The position numbers and the translations under genes are program-made. The notes below the pieces were generated by a model. That model made no database searches, had not been told where the DNA came from, and saw only the letters and a program-made list of their open reading frames with translations. From positions 3,472,001-3,536,000 of the forward strand of contig NZ_CP121464.1 in NCBI RefSeq assembly GCF_029690045.1: a stretch of DNA of 64,000 nucleotides. The letters run 5' to 3'. Numbering within the stretch: the first letter of the stretch is position 1; each line of letters starts with the position of its first letter. Below are positions 1 to 8,757 of this stretch, one piece after another. This DNA is from Janthinobacterium rivuli (lineage in GTDB: Bacteria; Pseudomonadota; Gammaproteobacteria; Burkholderiales; Burkholderiaceae_D).

Positions 1-1308
1 GCCGCTCATCTGGCGCGTACGGTCTTCGCTGCCGAATTCCACGCCGGGCAGCAAGCCGCTGTCGATGCCGCTGGCCGTTTGCGCCGTGCGGTCGACGGCC
101 GTGATGCCGGCGATCATCGTGCTTTTCGCCGTGGCGCGCGCCATCGTCAGCTTCAGTTGCTTTTGCAGGAAATAGCGGTGGCTGAAGTAATTGATGGCGC
201 CCCGTTCCGGCCCCAGGCTGTTGGCGTAGCGCAGGAAGGCATCGATGCGCAGGCGCCGGTCGCGCGCATTGGGAAAGATGCCGCGCCACAATTGATCGAG
301 CAACTGGCCCGCGTCGCGGTCGCCCAGGCGCGAAAATTGCGTCGGCAGGGTGGTGATGTTTTCGCTGTAATTGAGTTGCCAGTTGGTATGGCGCTGCAGG
401 AACGTGGCGTCCAGGCTGTAGGTGTTGCCAAAAAAGCGCTTGCCCGTGCTGAAGGCCACGCTGGTGCGCGGCGACGGCGTCCACACGCCGCCCAGCGACC
501 AGAAGCGGCCGGCCGGCGCCTTGCCGCTGGCCGACACATAGCCTTCCTTTTCCGTGCCGCCGCTGGCCGTGGCCGCCCATTTGCTGCTGAACGGATAGCG
601 CAGGCCCACGCTGCTGCGCTGCATGCGCATGGGCGCCAGCTTGCTGTCCTGCGTGCGGCGCAGGTCGTGGCTGGCGTTCCAGGTCCAGCCCTTGCCGCGC
701 GGCTCGCCGCTGAGCAGCAATTCCATTTCATCGCTGTGCACGGACAGCAAGTCGCCGCCGCTGTCGACCGTGTTGCGCGTGTAACGCAGCTCGGTCGTGG
801 CCAGGCCGCGGAAACGGTGGCGCAGGTAGGGGCTGATGCCGGTGGTGCGCACGGTGCTGGCGTTGTCCGTATCGGGCAGGTCGTCGATCAATTGCGGGCC
901 GAACGGCGAGATGTTGCGCCGGCTCACGCTGGCGTCCGCATCGATGAAGAACCAGTCCTTCACCAGTTCAGCATCGGCCGAGGCGCCCAGTTCGTGGTGC
1001 TCGGTATCGGCGCGCTGGCCGGACAGGTATTTGTGCCAGCTGTAATCGAGGTGCACGCGCAGGCGCGGGCCCGTGCCGATGAGGGCGATGGCAGGTGCGA
1101 TTTCCGTGATGAAGTCCGATTGGGCCTGGCCGGACGGTGCGCGCAAGCCGTTGTCCGTATAGCTTTCGCGCAGGCGCAGCGACGGTTTCACGAGCCAGTC
1201 GATGGCACCGGCCGGCAGGGGCAGCAGCAGAGATAGCAACGGCAGCAACGGCAGCAGCGGCGACGGCGGCGGCGTTAGCGAAACCCGGCGGCTAATCGTA
1301 ATGGCCAT
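1..1308 (-). CDS. PEP-CTERM-system outer-membrane beta-barrel protein (partial, 3' end outside window)
   Basis: An open minus-strand frame of 436 codons runs off the left edge with no stop. The ATG at 1308 lies inside the end of the upstream kinase gene (17-base overlap), which suggests translational coupling. The N-terminus is a signal peptide with an unusual Leu/Pro run (PLLPLLPLLSLLLPLPAGA) ending at an AGA-type cleavage site. The rest has alternating aromatic/polar strands typical of an outer-membrane barrel, for example RVHLDYSWHKYLSG and WQLNYSENI. Content and position match the uncharacterised PEP-CTERM-associated barrel family (TIGR03016 type), usually found just after the tyrosine autokinase in exosortase A exopolysaccharide loci. 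The likely role is outer-membrane passage or anchoring of the exopolysaccharide. Family assignment is from recognition, not from a search. Confidence 0.8.
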   Translation of the reverse strand, partial: MAITISRRVSLTPPPSPLLPLLPLLSLLLPLPAGAIDWLVKPSLRLRESYTDNGLRAPSGQAQSDFITEIAPAIALIGTGPRLRVHLDYSWHKYLSGQRADTEHHELGASADAELVKDWFFIDADASVSRRNISPFGPQLIDDLPDTDNASTVRTTGISPYLRHRFRGLATTELRYTRNTVDSGGDLLSVHSDEMELLLSGEPRGKGWTWNASHDLRRTQDSKLAPMRMQRSSVGLRYPFSSKWAATASGGTEKEGYVSASGKAPAGRFWSLGGVWTPSPRTSVAFSTGKRFFGNTYSLDATFLQRHTNWQLNYSENITTLPTQFSRLGDRDAGQLLDQLWRGIFPNARDRRLRIDAFLRYANSLGPERGAINYFSHRYFLQKQLKLTMARATAKSTMIAGITAVDRTAQTASGIDSGLLPGVEFGSEDRTRQMSG

Positions 1309-2128
1309 AGCCGTAGTAGTCGTTGCCGGGGAACGATTTGGTCTTGTTGTAGATCAAATGTATGTGTTCGCACGACTCGATCTGCCGCAGCGCTTCCTTG
1401 ACGGCGTGCTGCGTCGTCGTTTCCGCCTCGACCACCATGACGACTTGTCCCATCTGCCCGACCAGCGCATGCGCCTCGCTGGTGATCAGGAGGGGCGGCG
1501 AATCGAAGACGACGATGCGGTCGCCATAGCGGCTGGCAATTTCCGCCAGCAAGCGGCTCATGGCCCGGCTGGCCAGCAATTCCGTCGCGTGCTTGTTGCT
1601 GCGCCCGGCCGGCAGGATGCTCAGGTTGGCCACATTGGTTTTCAGGATCACGTCGGCCATGGCCAGTTGCGGGTCGAGCAGGATATCCATCAGCCCCGGC
1701 TCGGGCGGCAGGCCCAGCACTTTCAGCACGGACGGGCGCGCCACGTCCGCATCGACCAGCAGCACCGTGATATCCATTTCCATGGCGATGCTCATGGCCA
1801 GGTTGATGGCGCAATACGTCTTGCCTTCGCCCGGCATGGCGCTGGTGACGACGATCAGGTTGCCGTGGCGGATGGCCTCGCTGCCGCTGGCGCGCGCCTG
1901 ACGCAGCAGCGGGCGCTTGATGATGCGAAAATCCTCGGCCACCGCGCTGCGCCCGCCGTCGTGCGTGAGCATGCCTTGCTCGGCCAGCCGGTCCAGGTTC
2001 AGGGGGCGGTAGCGGGGCGACCGCGCCGCGTCCGCGCCCTGCGTACCGTTCACCGTATAGGGCACGCCGGCCTCGGCCACGCCGAGGGTGGTGGGTTCCT
2101 GCTTGCCGCTGTCCTTGCTGCTCATCAT
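1292..2128 (-). CDS. PEP-CTERM/exosortase A-associated tyrosine autokinase (BY-kinase)
   Basis: This is a 278-residue cytoplasmic bacterial tyrosine kinase that partners the chain-length determinant gene just upstream. Visible motifs are Walker A (AMPGEGKT), Walker A' (VLLVDADV) and Walker B (VVFDSPPL). The tyrosine cluster at the C-terminus (DYYGYGHYD) is the usual autophosphorylation tail. There is no fused membrane domain, so it must act with the separate Wzz-like protein, as in the split CapA/CapB-type arrangement. The N-terminal 60 residues are a polar linker. Phosphorylation of the tail is known in the family to control polymer length and export. The order chain-length gene, kinase, barrel gene is standard for exosortase A loci. 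Confidence 0.9.
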   Translation of the reverse strand: MMSSKDSGKQEPTTLGVAEAGVPYTVNGTQGADAARSPRYRPLNLDRLAEQGMLTHDGGRSAVAEDFRIIKRPLLRQARASGSEAIRHGNLIVVTSAMPGEGKTYCAINLAMSIAMEMDITVLLVDADVARPSVLKVLGLPPEPGLMDILLDPQLAMADVILKTNVANLSILPAGRSNKHATELLASRAMSRLLAEIASRYGDRIVVFDSPPLLITSEAHALVGQMGQVVMVVEAETTTQHAVKEALRQIESCEHIHLIYNKTKSFPGNDYYGYGHYD

Positions 2129-2141
2129 CGCTCCTTGGGAT

Positions 2142-3671
2142 CTAGAATTTCAGCAGCGCGGCCGTCATGACCCCGCCGTACAGCACGAACAGGCTGCCCA
2201 GGCAGGCGCCAAAGCCATAGCGGGCGCGGCGGCGGCGCACTTGCTGCAGCGGCGTCCAGTTCATCGATACCGTGCCCAGCACGTTCAAGCCCGTGGCGTC
2301 GCGCAGTTCGGACGGACTGAGGAAGGTGGGGCGCACCTGGCTGATCAGGAGGGCCGTGGCGACGCCGGCAATCAGGGCCGCGCCCAGCGCCGCGGAAAAC
2401 AGCAGCGGGCGGTTCGGGCCGACGGGCGCATATTGCACCGTGGGCGGGTCGATGATCTTGAAGGCCATCATGTCCGTGGTGGAACTGAGTTCGCCCGACA
2501 GCTTGGCCGCTTCGCGCCGGCCGATCAGCTTTTCATAGTTTTCCTTGTTGATGATGTAGTCGCGGTTGAGCTGCGCCAGCTGCGATTCCACCTCGGGCAC
2601 GGCATTGCTCTGCGCCAGCAGGCGCTCGTTGCGCGCGTTGTATTCCTGCACGCGGGCGCGGATGGCGGCCACCTTGGCGTCCGCGTCCGTCAACGCTACC
2701 TTCAGTTGCTGCAGCATGGGGCTGTAGTTCTTGCCCGGATCGCCGGCCGCCGTTTTCAGCTTGCTTTCCTCGATCTTGCGTTCTTCCAGCTGGGCCACCA
2801 GGCGTTTCGAGGCGATGATGTCGGGATGCAATTCCGTAAATTGCATGCGCAGGCTGTCGAGGTTCTTGTTGATCGACGCGATGCGCTCGTCGAGTTCGGG
2901 ATTCGTGATGGCCGCCGCGTTCGGTTCCAGGTCGAGCACGGGCTCGTCGCCTTCGATCTGGCTCAGGATGGCCTTGCGTGCCTGTTCCGCCTCGACCAGT
3001 TCCAGCTTGGCATTGTTCAGGCTATCGGACGACATCAGCAGCTGGCTGCCATAGTCGATGCCCTGGCGCGGCAGCAGCAGGTTGTTGCGGATCTTGAATT
3101 CCTTCACCAGGTTTTCCGCCGCGCTCAGCTTGTCCTCGTAATTCTTGATCTGCTCGTCGATGAATTGCACCGCCTTTTGCGAATCGCCCTTTTTACCCTG
3201 GAAGCTGCCTTCGACAAAGATGGTCAGCAGGCTTTGCACGACGTCGCGCACGAGCTTGGGGTCGCGCCCGCTGTAGCTGATGGTGTAGATGTCGTAGGCG
3301 TTGGTGCCGGTGATCTTGATGCGGCTCATCAGCTCGTCCAGCTGGGCCTCGTGCTCGCGCACGGTCTTCGAGCCCAGGTCGAGGTCGACCATGCGCATGA
3401 CGCGCTCGACGTTCGGGCGGCTGAGCAGGGTGCGGCTCATGATGGCCACCTGCTGTTCCGTGTTCGGCACGCTGGTCATGCCGGCCATCAGCGGCTTGAG
3501 GATGGTTTGCGTATCGACAAACACGCGCGCCGATGTCTGGAAGTCGTCGGGCAGGGAGATCACCCGGATGAAGCCGGCGATGGCCACCAGCCACGCCACC
3601 ACGACCGCGTGCCAGCGGTACTTCCAGATGCCTTTCAGGCTGGACAGCAGTTGCTGTATCAAGTCTTCCAT
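2142..3671 (-). CDS. Polysaccharide chain-length determinant (Wzz-type), PEP-CTERM locus
   Basis: I start the gene at the ATG at 3671 because an AAGGA ribosome site lies seven bases upstream. The open frame continues to 4028, but that part lies in the promoter region and overlaps the divergent gene. The product is 509 residues. A membrane helix lies near residues 20-40 (VVVAWLVAIAGFI), followed by a long periplasmic region rich in coiled coil (about 150-400) and a second helix pair near the C-terminus (PLLFSAALGAALIAGVATAL). This is the polysaccharide co-polymerase layout. It sits 13 bases upstream of the tyrosine autokinase, its presumed partner. Confidence 0.9.
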   Translation of the reverse strand: MEDLIQQLLSSLKGIWKYRWHAVVVAWLVAIAGFIRVISLPDDFQTSARVFVDTQTILKPLMAGMTSVPNTEQQVAIMSRTLLSRPNVERVMRMVDLDLGSKTVREHEAQLDELMSRIKITGTNAYDIYTISYSGRDPKLVRDVVQSLLTIFVEGSFQGKKGDSQKAVQFIDEQIKNYEDKLSAAENLVKEFKIRNNLLLPRQGIDYGSQLLMSSDSLNNAKLELVEAEQARKAILSQIEGDEPVLDLEPNAAAITNPELDERIASINKNLDSLRMQFTELHPDIIASKRLVAQLEERKIEESKLKTAAGDPGKNYSPMLQQLKVALTDADAKVAAIRARVQEYNARNERLLAQSNAVPEVESQLAQLNRDYIINKENYEKLIGRREAAKLSGELSSTTDMMAFKIIDPPTVQYAPVGPNRPLLFSAALGAALIAGVATALLISQVRPTFLSPSELRDATGLNVLGTVSMNWTPLQQVRRRRARYGFGACLGSLFVLYGGVMTAALLKF

Positions 3672-3743
3672 GTCGCTTCCTTCAGGTGGCGGTGCGGTGC
3701 TGCACGGGAGATGGGCTGGCGGCGCGGACAACACCGGCATCTT

Positions 3744-3758
3744 GCAAGAAATACTTGC
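3744..3758. promoter_or_regulatory. Inverted repeat in the divergent exopolysaccharide promoter region
   Basis: The 260-base gap between the divergent chain-length and export genes holds GCAAG-AAATA-CTTGC, a 5-base inverted repeat with a 5-base spacer. A further GCAA half-site follows 11 bases on. No strong sigma-70 or -24/-12 promoter is evident. It could be an operator for a shared regulator of both transcription units, but short repeats arise by chance and this is only a candidate. Confidence 0.25.
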
Positions 3759-3931
3759 CTGTTGGGTAAGCAAAGTATAGGGCGGCTGTGGAGCAAGATT
3801 TCCCAAGATGATTGCTTCTTGATACGCCTCAAGGTTCTCTTGCCGAGTTTTAATAATCATAGGAAGTTCGCGGCCCAGGCTGGTTCTGCGGGGCCGGCCA
3901 TGGATGCGCCATCGACTCGAAGAGGCTCCGC

Positions 3932-4555
3932 ATGAATCCGTTTCGCCGTGCATTTGTCCGTAACGCGCTGGGCCTGACCAGCGCGGCCAGTCTGCTGGGC
4001 GCCTGCCGCACGTCCCATCCGCTGGCACCGTCCGACGACAGCGCGCCCATGCACGATTACCTGATCGGGCCGGGCGACTCCGTCAACATCATCGTCTGGC
4101 GCAACCCGGAAGTGTCGCTGACGGTGGCCGTGCGGCCGGACGGCAAGATCACCACGCCGCTGGTCGAGGATTTACCCGCCAGCGGCAAGACGTCGACCCA
4201 GCTGGCGCGCGACATCGAGCAAGCCTTAAGCAAGTTCATCCAGCAGCCCGTGGTGACCGTCATCGTCACGAATTTCTCGGGCCCGTATGGCGAGCAGATC
4301 CGGGTGATTGGCGAGGCGGCCAAGCCGCAGGCGCTGCCGTACCGGCTGGGCATGTCGCTGATGGACGTGCTCATCGCCGTGGGCGGCATCACCGATTTCG
4401 CGGCCGGCAACAAGGCCAGCATCATCCGCATGCGCGAAGGCAACCAGCAGCAACTGCGGGTCCGCCTCGATGATTTGCTGAAGGAAGGCGATATTTCCGC
4501 GAATGTCATGATGCGGCCGGGCGATGTGCTGCTGATACCGGAAAGCTTTTTTTAA
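3932..4555 (+). CDS. Polysaccharide export lipoprotein (Wza-like, PEP-CTERM locus)
   Basis: This 207-residue lipoprotein has a basic N-terminus, a hydrophobic stretch and a lipobox LLGAC, so Cys25 is the probable lipidated residue. The mature part opens with YLIGPGDSVNIIVWRNPE, the Poly_export domain signature, followed by a SLBB-type repeat (IRVIGEAAKPQALPY ... GDVLLIPESFF). It is shorter than E. coli Wza (about 380 residues) but normal for the PEP-CTERM export family (TIGR03027 type). It is expected to form the outer-membrane export ring together with the Wzz-type protein encoded divergently. A GAGG ribosome site lies six bases before the start codon. Confidence 0.9.
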   Translation: MNPFRRAFVRNALGLTSAASLLGACRTSHPLAPSDDSAPMHDYLIGPGDSVNIIVWRNPEVSLTVAVRPDGKITTPLVEDLPASGKTSTQLARDIEQALSKFIQQPVVTVIVTNFSGPYGEQIRVIGEAAKPQALPYRLGMSLMDVLIAVGGITDFAAGNKASIIRMREGNQQQLRVRLDDLLKEGDISANVMMRPGDVLLIPESFF

Positions 4556-4755
4556 CAGCGGCCTCGGCAATATCAAAACAGCACTTATATTTGTCATTTT
4601 GTACTTTTCGGCAAATTTCAGCGTGTAATTTTGCTATCTAAAGGTGAAATTCTTCTGTTTTTTTAACTAAAGCTGGGAACTTCTCCAGTTTTTGTCTTGT
4701 CACAAGGCATTGGCTTCAGTCCGTCTCAACGGCAGCCGATGAACGTGAGGACAAG
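4556..4755 (+). promoter_or_regulatory. AT-rich leader upstream of the acyltransferase gene
   Basis: This 200-base gap is markedly more AT-rich than its surroundings and contains no gene. It includes a perfect 11-base palindrome, CTTGTCACAAG, at 4696-4706, about 50 bases before the acyltransferase start codon. It probably holds the promoter of that gene. I could not fix convincing -35/-10 or -24/-12 elements by eye. Confidence 0.35.
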
Positions 4756-5502
4756 ATGAGCTTTCAAGATGAACCCATTATTTCCTTCGACACCCCAGGC
4801 ACCCTGAGTGACCTGGTGGTGGGCGAGGGGCAGATCGACCCGGCCATGGAGCACGAGCTCGACCTGCAGCGCTTTCATATCCGCATGGCCAATTCGCGTG
4901 GCCGGCGCGAGGCGGCCAGTTTGCTGATCCGCAAGATGTACGGCTGGCGCGGCTATGCCGTCGATCCCGGCACCGCGCATGCGCTGAATAAAATCACGCT
5001 GTTTGCGGAAACGGCCGGCAGCACCGTCGGCACCATGACCCTGTGCCTCGACAATGACGAGACGGGCTTGCCTGCGGATGAAAACTTCCGCGACAAGCTC
5101 GACGTCCTGCGCGAGCAGGGCCGCCGCCTGTGCGAACCGTCGCGCCTGGCCATCGACAAGGGTGTGAGCAAGCGCGTGTTTGCGGCGCTGATTCATATCT
5201 CTTATATCTATGCCCACAATATTCACGGCTTTACGGATTACGTGATCGAAGTCAACCCGCGCCACGTGGTGTTTTACAAGCGCATGCTGGGTTTCCAGGA
5301 CTTCGGCGGCGAGCGCGAGTGCACGCGCGTGGGGGCGCCGGCCGTGCTGCTACGGCTGGACCTCGATTACATGGGGGCCCAGATCCGCAAGTACGGTGGC
5401 CTGATGGAACAGCATGGGGGTGAACGGTCGTTTTACCCCTTTTTTTTCCCGACATGGGATGAGCCTGGCATTACCGACCGGCTGAGGCAGGGGCGCAACT
5501 GA
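4756..5502 (+). CDS. PEP-CTERM/exosortase-associated N-acyl amino acid synthase-like acyltransferase
   Basis: This 248-residue cytoplasmic GNAT-fold protein resembles FeeM and autoinducer synthases. Recognisable parts are RGYAVDP near residue 70, the acyl-donor binding core GSTVGTMTLCLDNDETGLPAD, and the CEPSRLAID block typical of the exosortase-associated acyltransferase family (TIGR03694 type). A conserved HVVFYKRMLGF motif follows. The family is thought to transfer acyl groups from acyl-ACP, but its substrate in exosortase systems is unproven. It is transcribed alone, convergent with the protease gene, with only four bases between the stop codons. Confidence 0.85.
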   Translation: MSFQDEPIISFDTPGTLSDLVVGEGQIDPAMEHELDLQRFHIRMANSRGRREAASLLIRKMYGWRGYAVDPGTAHALNKITLFAETAGSTVGTMTLCLDNDETGLPADENFRDKLDVLREQGRRLCEPSRLAIDKGVSKRVFAALIHISYIYAHNIHGFTDYVIEVNPRHVVFYKRMLGFQDFGGERECTRVGAPAVLLRLDLDYMGAQIRKYGGLMEQHGGERSFYPFFFPTWDEPGITDRLRQGRN

Positions 5503-5506
5503 GAAG

Positions 5507-6277
5507 TCATTTATTTTTCAGCAAGATCGCCTGCATGTGGCTGCCTGGAATCGCGTAAGTGATGCCGCTGGGCGCGCTGATGGCCGTCTCCTTGAGGCCC
5601 TTGACGTACACCATGTTGACGATACCGTAGACGAGACCGGTCTCGGGATCGAACAGGGGGCTGCCGCTGCTGCCCGGGTACGCCGTCGCGTCCAGCTGGA
5701 ACACCGTGTACGGCGCCTTTTGCAACTGCGCCAGGCGGCGCACGTCGAGGCGCTGCGCATTTTCGCTGGGCATGACCACGGGCGTGAGCGATGACACGGT
5801 GGCGCGGTGCGTGACGTGGTGCAGTCCCAGCAAGGTACCCAGGGGAAATCCTGTAAACGCCATGGCCTGGCCTTCGCGCACCGTGGTCGCGTCGCCCAGC
5901 GCCAGGGCGGGCAGAGGCGCGCCCGCCAGGCGCAGCAAGGCCAGGTCGTGTTCCGTGTCCAGCGCCTGGACCTTGGCGGGGCGAAACTGCGCCGCCTCGC
6001 CCTGGCCCGTGAGTATGCCGATGACTTCGTTCGGATTGGCGTCGAGCAGTTTCTGGATCACATGGGCGCAGGTCAGCACGCTCAAGCCGTCGCCCGTCAC
6101 GAAGCCTGTGCCGATGAAGTTCATCGGCGGCGTGCGCGTCTTTTGCAGGCTGCCCACGCCGACGATGGACGGCTTGACGCGCGCGATGGTGTGCGCCAGC
6201 GGCGCATCGGCGCGGCAGGGCGCCGCAACCAGGAGCAGAAAAAGGCAGGACAGCAAGGCGGAGAGCAAGGCTTTCAT
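5507..6277 (-). CDS. Secreted trypsin-like serine protease (S1C/DegP-type catalytic domain, no PDZ)
   Basis: The product is 256 residues with a clear signal peptide (cut near CRADA). The catalytic triad is visible: His72 (TCAHV), Asp111 (EHDLALL) and Ser204 (YPGSSGSP). No PDZ domain follows, unlike DegP or DegQ, so this is a single-domain periplasmic or secreted protease. Its start codon overlaps the stop of the polymerase gene upstream (ATGA at 6274-6277), so the two are translationally coupled. That suggests a role in processing or quality control of the exopolysaccharide machinery or its PEP-CTERM proteins. The function within the locus is inferred. Confidence 0.85.
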   Translation of the reverse strand: MKALLSALLSCLFLLLVAAPCRADAPLAHTIARVKPSIVGVGSLQKTRTPPMNFIGTGFVTGDGLSVLTCAHVIQKLLDANPNEVIGILTGQGEAAQFRPAKVQALDTEHDLALLRLAGAPLPALALGDATTVREGQAMAFTGFPLGTLLGLHHVTHRATVSSLTPVVMPSENAQRLDVRRLAQLQKAPYTVFQLDATAYPGSSGSPLFDPETGLVYGIVNMVYVKGLKETAISAPSGITYAIPGSHMQAILLKNK

Positions 6278-8754
6278 GGCGGTGTACTTTCAACGGGAGG
6301 AGATGACACGGGCTGCAGCAGCGCGCACAGCAGCATCAGGTAACACAGCAGGGCGATGCGCGGCACGTCGAGCAGGCTGTCGAACAGGCCGACGACGAGA
6401 AAACCCAGCAAGGCGGCGGCGCAGGCCAGCGCGCCCGGATCGCCGCGCGCGGCGCGGCGCAGCAGGCGCTGGCCGGCCGCAGCCAGCAAGGCCAGCATGG
6501 ACAGGGCGCCGCACCAGCCCGTTTCCACCAGCAAGTGCAAGGCCATGCTTTTGATATGCCACGGCAAGTGGTGGTGGTCGCTGCTGAAAAACCAGTAATT
6601 GTTGGCCTGGGTAAAGCGCCCATTGGCGATCAGCTCCTCGCCACCCGGTGCGCGCAAGCTCAGATTATCGACTTCGAGCACGGACGAGGTGGCCGTGCCG
6701 CTGGCCGCCAGTTCCAGTTGCACGGGTGGACGCAGCAGCCAGGCCCCCGCGCCCAGCCAGGCGCTGTCGAACGGCACGTCATAATGCTGCCAGGTGCTGG
6801 CCTGCGTGCCGGCCGGCGCAGGGCGCAGGCGCAACGGAACGTTCACGCAGCCTTGCGCATACAGCAATTGCCGCTGGCACAGGCGCACCAGCAGCACGGG
6901 CATGGGGCCGGTCCGGCGCACGTCGAGCGCCAGGGTGTAGCGCGTGGCAGGCTGCACGGGCAGGCGTTGCAGCAGCCGCAGCAGTTCGCCATAGCCGGCG
7001 CTGTAGCCGGGACTGGCCAGGCGCACATACCTGTTGCCGGGATTGTCCAGATTGCCGCCTTCCTCGGCATACGCGATGCTGGCCGGCACCTCGCGCTGCG
7101 GATTGTGCCAGTAATACGTGGCGGGAAAACTACCGAACCCCATGCCGAACAGGCGGTCGCCCCAGTCGGACGGCTGCATGGCCAGCACTTGCCGCCAGTG
7201 GCGCAAGCGGCCTTGCATATCGAAGGCGGTGGTGGAGAAACGTTCTGTGGCGTAATAGCTGGCCGAGACGGGTATGGCCAGCAGCAGCAGGATGCCGGCT
7301 GCGCCCGCGATGCTCAGGCTGGCCCGGTCCAGCCGCCACAACGGCGGACGCAAGCGTCCATTGCACAACATCAGCGTGGCCAGCCCCACGACGAGGCCGG
7401 CCGGCAGCAGGGCCGGCGGTCCGGCCCAGTGCCAGCCTATCCAGGCGAGGTTGCATGCCAGCATGGTCCACGCCATCATCGCCAGGCCCAGCCTGGCTGG
7501 CCCTTTGCCGCCGGTGCCGCTGGGCCACAACGCGCCCGCCAGCAGCGCGGCCGCCAGCAAAAACAGGAAATATGGGCCTTTCAGCCAGCCGGCCGTTTGC
7601 TGGCCTGCCCCTTCCGGCCACCAGGCGGCCAGCAAGCCCTGCAGGCACAGCGCGCACAGCAGGCTGGCCGGCGCCAGACGCCACGGCAAGGGCCGCGCCG
7701 CCAGCACGAAACTGGCCGCAAGCAGGACGACGGCGGCCAGCAAGCCCCGGTAGCCGGCCAGGCTGAACGTGTACACGAGCAGGCCCGTGCCCAGACCGGC
7801 CAGCAGCAGCCTCAGCAAGATTTTGCGCACGGGCGGCTGGGCCGGTGGGTGCCGCGCGGCGGCGGGCGCCGTCCGCAGGGTGTGCCAGAATGCCAGCAGC
7901 ATGGCTGCGGCCAGGGCCGCGTACAAGCCCCGCGAAAAGGTGGTGAATGCCGCGTGCAGGGCCAGGCCCAGCAGCAGCAAGGCCAGCGCCGCCTGCCAGC
8001 GGCTGCGCGCGCGCACCAGCCACAGGCCCGCAAACGGCAGGCTCAACGCCAGGTAGCCGTCCAGCGCGGCGCCGCCCGTGTGCATGGCGGAAAACGGCGC
8101 CGTGATGCGGTAGTCGCTGGACAAATTCGACAGGCCGGGAAACACGGCCCGTTCCCACAGGGCGAACAGCGAGACCATGGCCAGCCCGGCCAGCATGCCC
8201 GGCAGCGCGTAGCGGCGCAAGGCGGGAGGATCCGCGTCGCGCAGCAGCAGCGGCAGCAGCAGCATGCTCCAGGCCCAGGCCTTGCCCAGCCGCAAGCTGT
8301 TGTAGGGGCTCAGGTAGTTATCCCAGGTATTCAAGTCGAGGTGCGGCAGCGGCAGGACGCCGCGCAGCAGCGCCACCAGCCAGGCCAGGCTGCACAGCAG
8401 CAAACAGACGCGGGCGGCGGGCGACAGCCGCGCCGCTGGGCCTTGGGCCGGCCCGCCCAGGCGCCAGTAGCCGCAGGCCACCGTCAGCAACAGCAGCAGA
8501 TCGATTTCTTCCAGGAAGAACCAGCCCGTCCACGGCGCCAGGTCCAGCACGGGCAGCAGGGCGGGCACGCAGAACAGCCAGCTGGCGGGACGCCAGCACA
8601 GCAGCAGAAAATACGCGGGCAGCAGGATGGCAAACAGCAGGCCGGGCCAGCCGTGGCCCAGCGGATAGTGGCGCAAGGCCAGCACGCAGGCCGCGCCCGC
8701 CAGCAGGGCCAGCGGCCGCGCCGCCACGCCGGGCATGGCCGCGTGCACAGCCAT
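6274..8754 (-). CDS. O-antigen ligase/polymerase-like membrane protein with a large periplasmic insert
   Basis: This 826-residue polytopic membrane protein has about 12 hydrophobic segments in the first 500 residues. The Wzy/WaaL region has a long loop with HWRQVLAM and GFGSFPATYYW, and a later HHHLPWHIKSMALHLLVETG that resembles the His-rich HNHYLxxLAETG motif of the family. Between them, at roughly residues 530-720, lies an extended soluble segment with carbohydrate-binding-module-like phrases (VEVDNLSL-like and LIANGRFTQANNYW). The family joins or polymerises lipid-linked glycans at the periplasmic face. It follows the TPR lipoprotein gene by three bases and is coupled to the protease gene. 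The insert makes it about twice the usual size. Confidence 0.75.
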   Translation of the reverse strand: MAVHAAMPGVAARPLALLAGAACVLALRHYPLGHGWPGLLFAILLPAYFLLLCWRPASWLFCVPALLPVLDLAPWTGWFFLEEIDLLLLLTVACGYWRLGGPAQGPAARLSPAARVCLLLCSLAWLVALLRGVLPLPHLDLNTWDNYLSPYNSLRLGKAWAWSMLLLPLLLRDADPPALRRYALPGMLAGLAMVSLFALWERAVFPGLSNLSSDYRITAPFSAMHTGGAALDGYLALSLPFAGLWLVRARSRWQAALALLLLGLALHAAFTTFSRGLYAALAAAMLLAFWHTLRTAPAAARHPPAQPPVRKILLRLLLAGLGTGLLVYTFSLAGYRGLLAAVVLLAASFVLAARPLPWRLAPASLLCALCLQGLLAAWWPEGAGQQTAGWLKGPYFLFLLAAALLAGALWPSGTGGKGPARLGLAMMAWTMLACNLAWIGWHWAGPPALLPAGLVVGLATLMLCNGRLRPPLWRLDRASLSIAGAAGILLLLAIPVSASYYATERFSTTAFDMQGRLRHWRQVLAMQPSDWGDRLFGMGFGSFPATYYWHNPQREVPASIAYAEEGGNLDNPGNRYVRLASPGYSAGYGELLRLLQRLPVQPATRYTLALDVRRTGPMPVLLVRLCQRQLLYAQGCVNVPLRLRPAPAGTQASTWQHYDVPFDSAWLGAGAWLLRPPVQLELAASGTATSSVLEVDNLSLRAPGGEELIANGRFTQANNYWFFSSDHHHLPWHIKSMALHLLVETGWCGALSMLALLAAAGQRLLRRAARGDPGALACAAALLGFLVVGLFDSLLDVPRIALLCYLMLLCALLQPVSSPPVESTPP

Positions 8755-8757
8755 GGC

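Noticed and set aside
79..1236. Long plus-strand open frame opposite the beta-barrel gene
   Set aside because: It is the antisense of a better-supported minus-strand gene with a signal peptide and family features; its translation is Arg/Ala/Gln-rich with no domain.
2088..3935. 615-codon plus-strand open frame opposite the chain-length gene
   Set aside because: Antisense shadow typical of GC-rich DNA; the minus-strand Wzz-type product is clear.
4556..4755. Sigma-54 promoter upstream of the acyltransferase gene
   Set aside because: Expected in some PEP-CTERM loci, but I could find no GG-N10-GC pair with acceptable flanks here.
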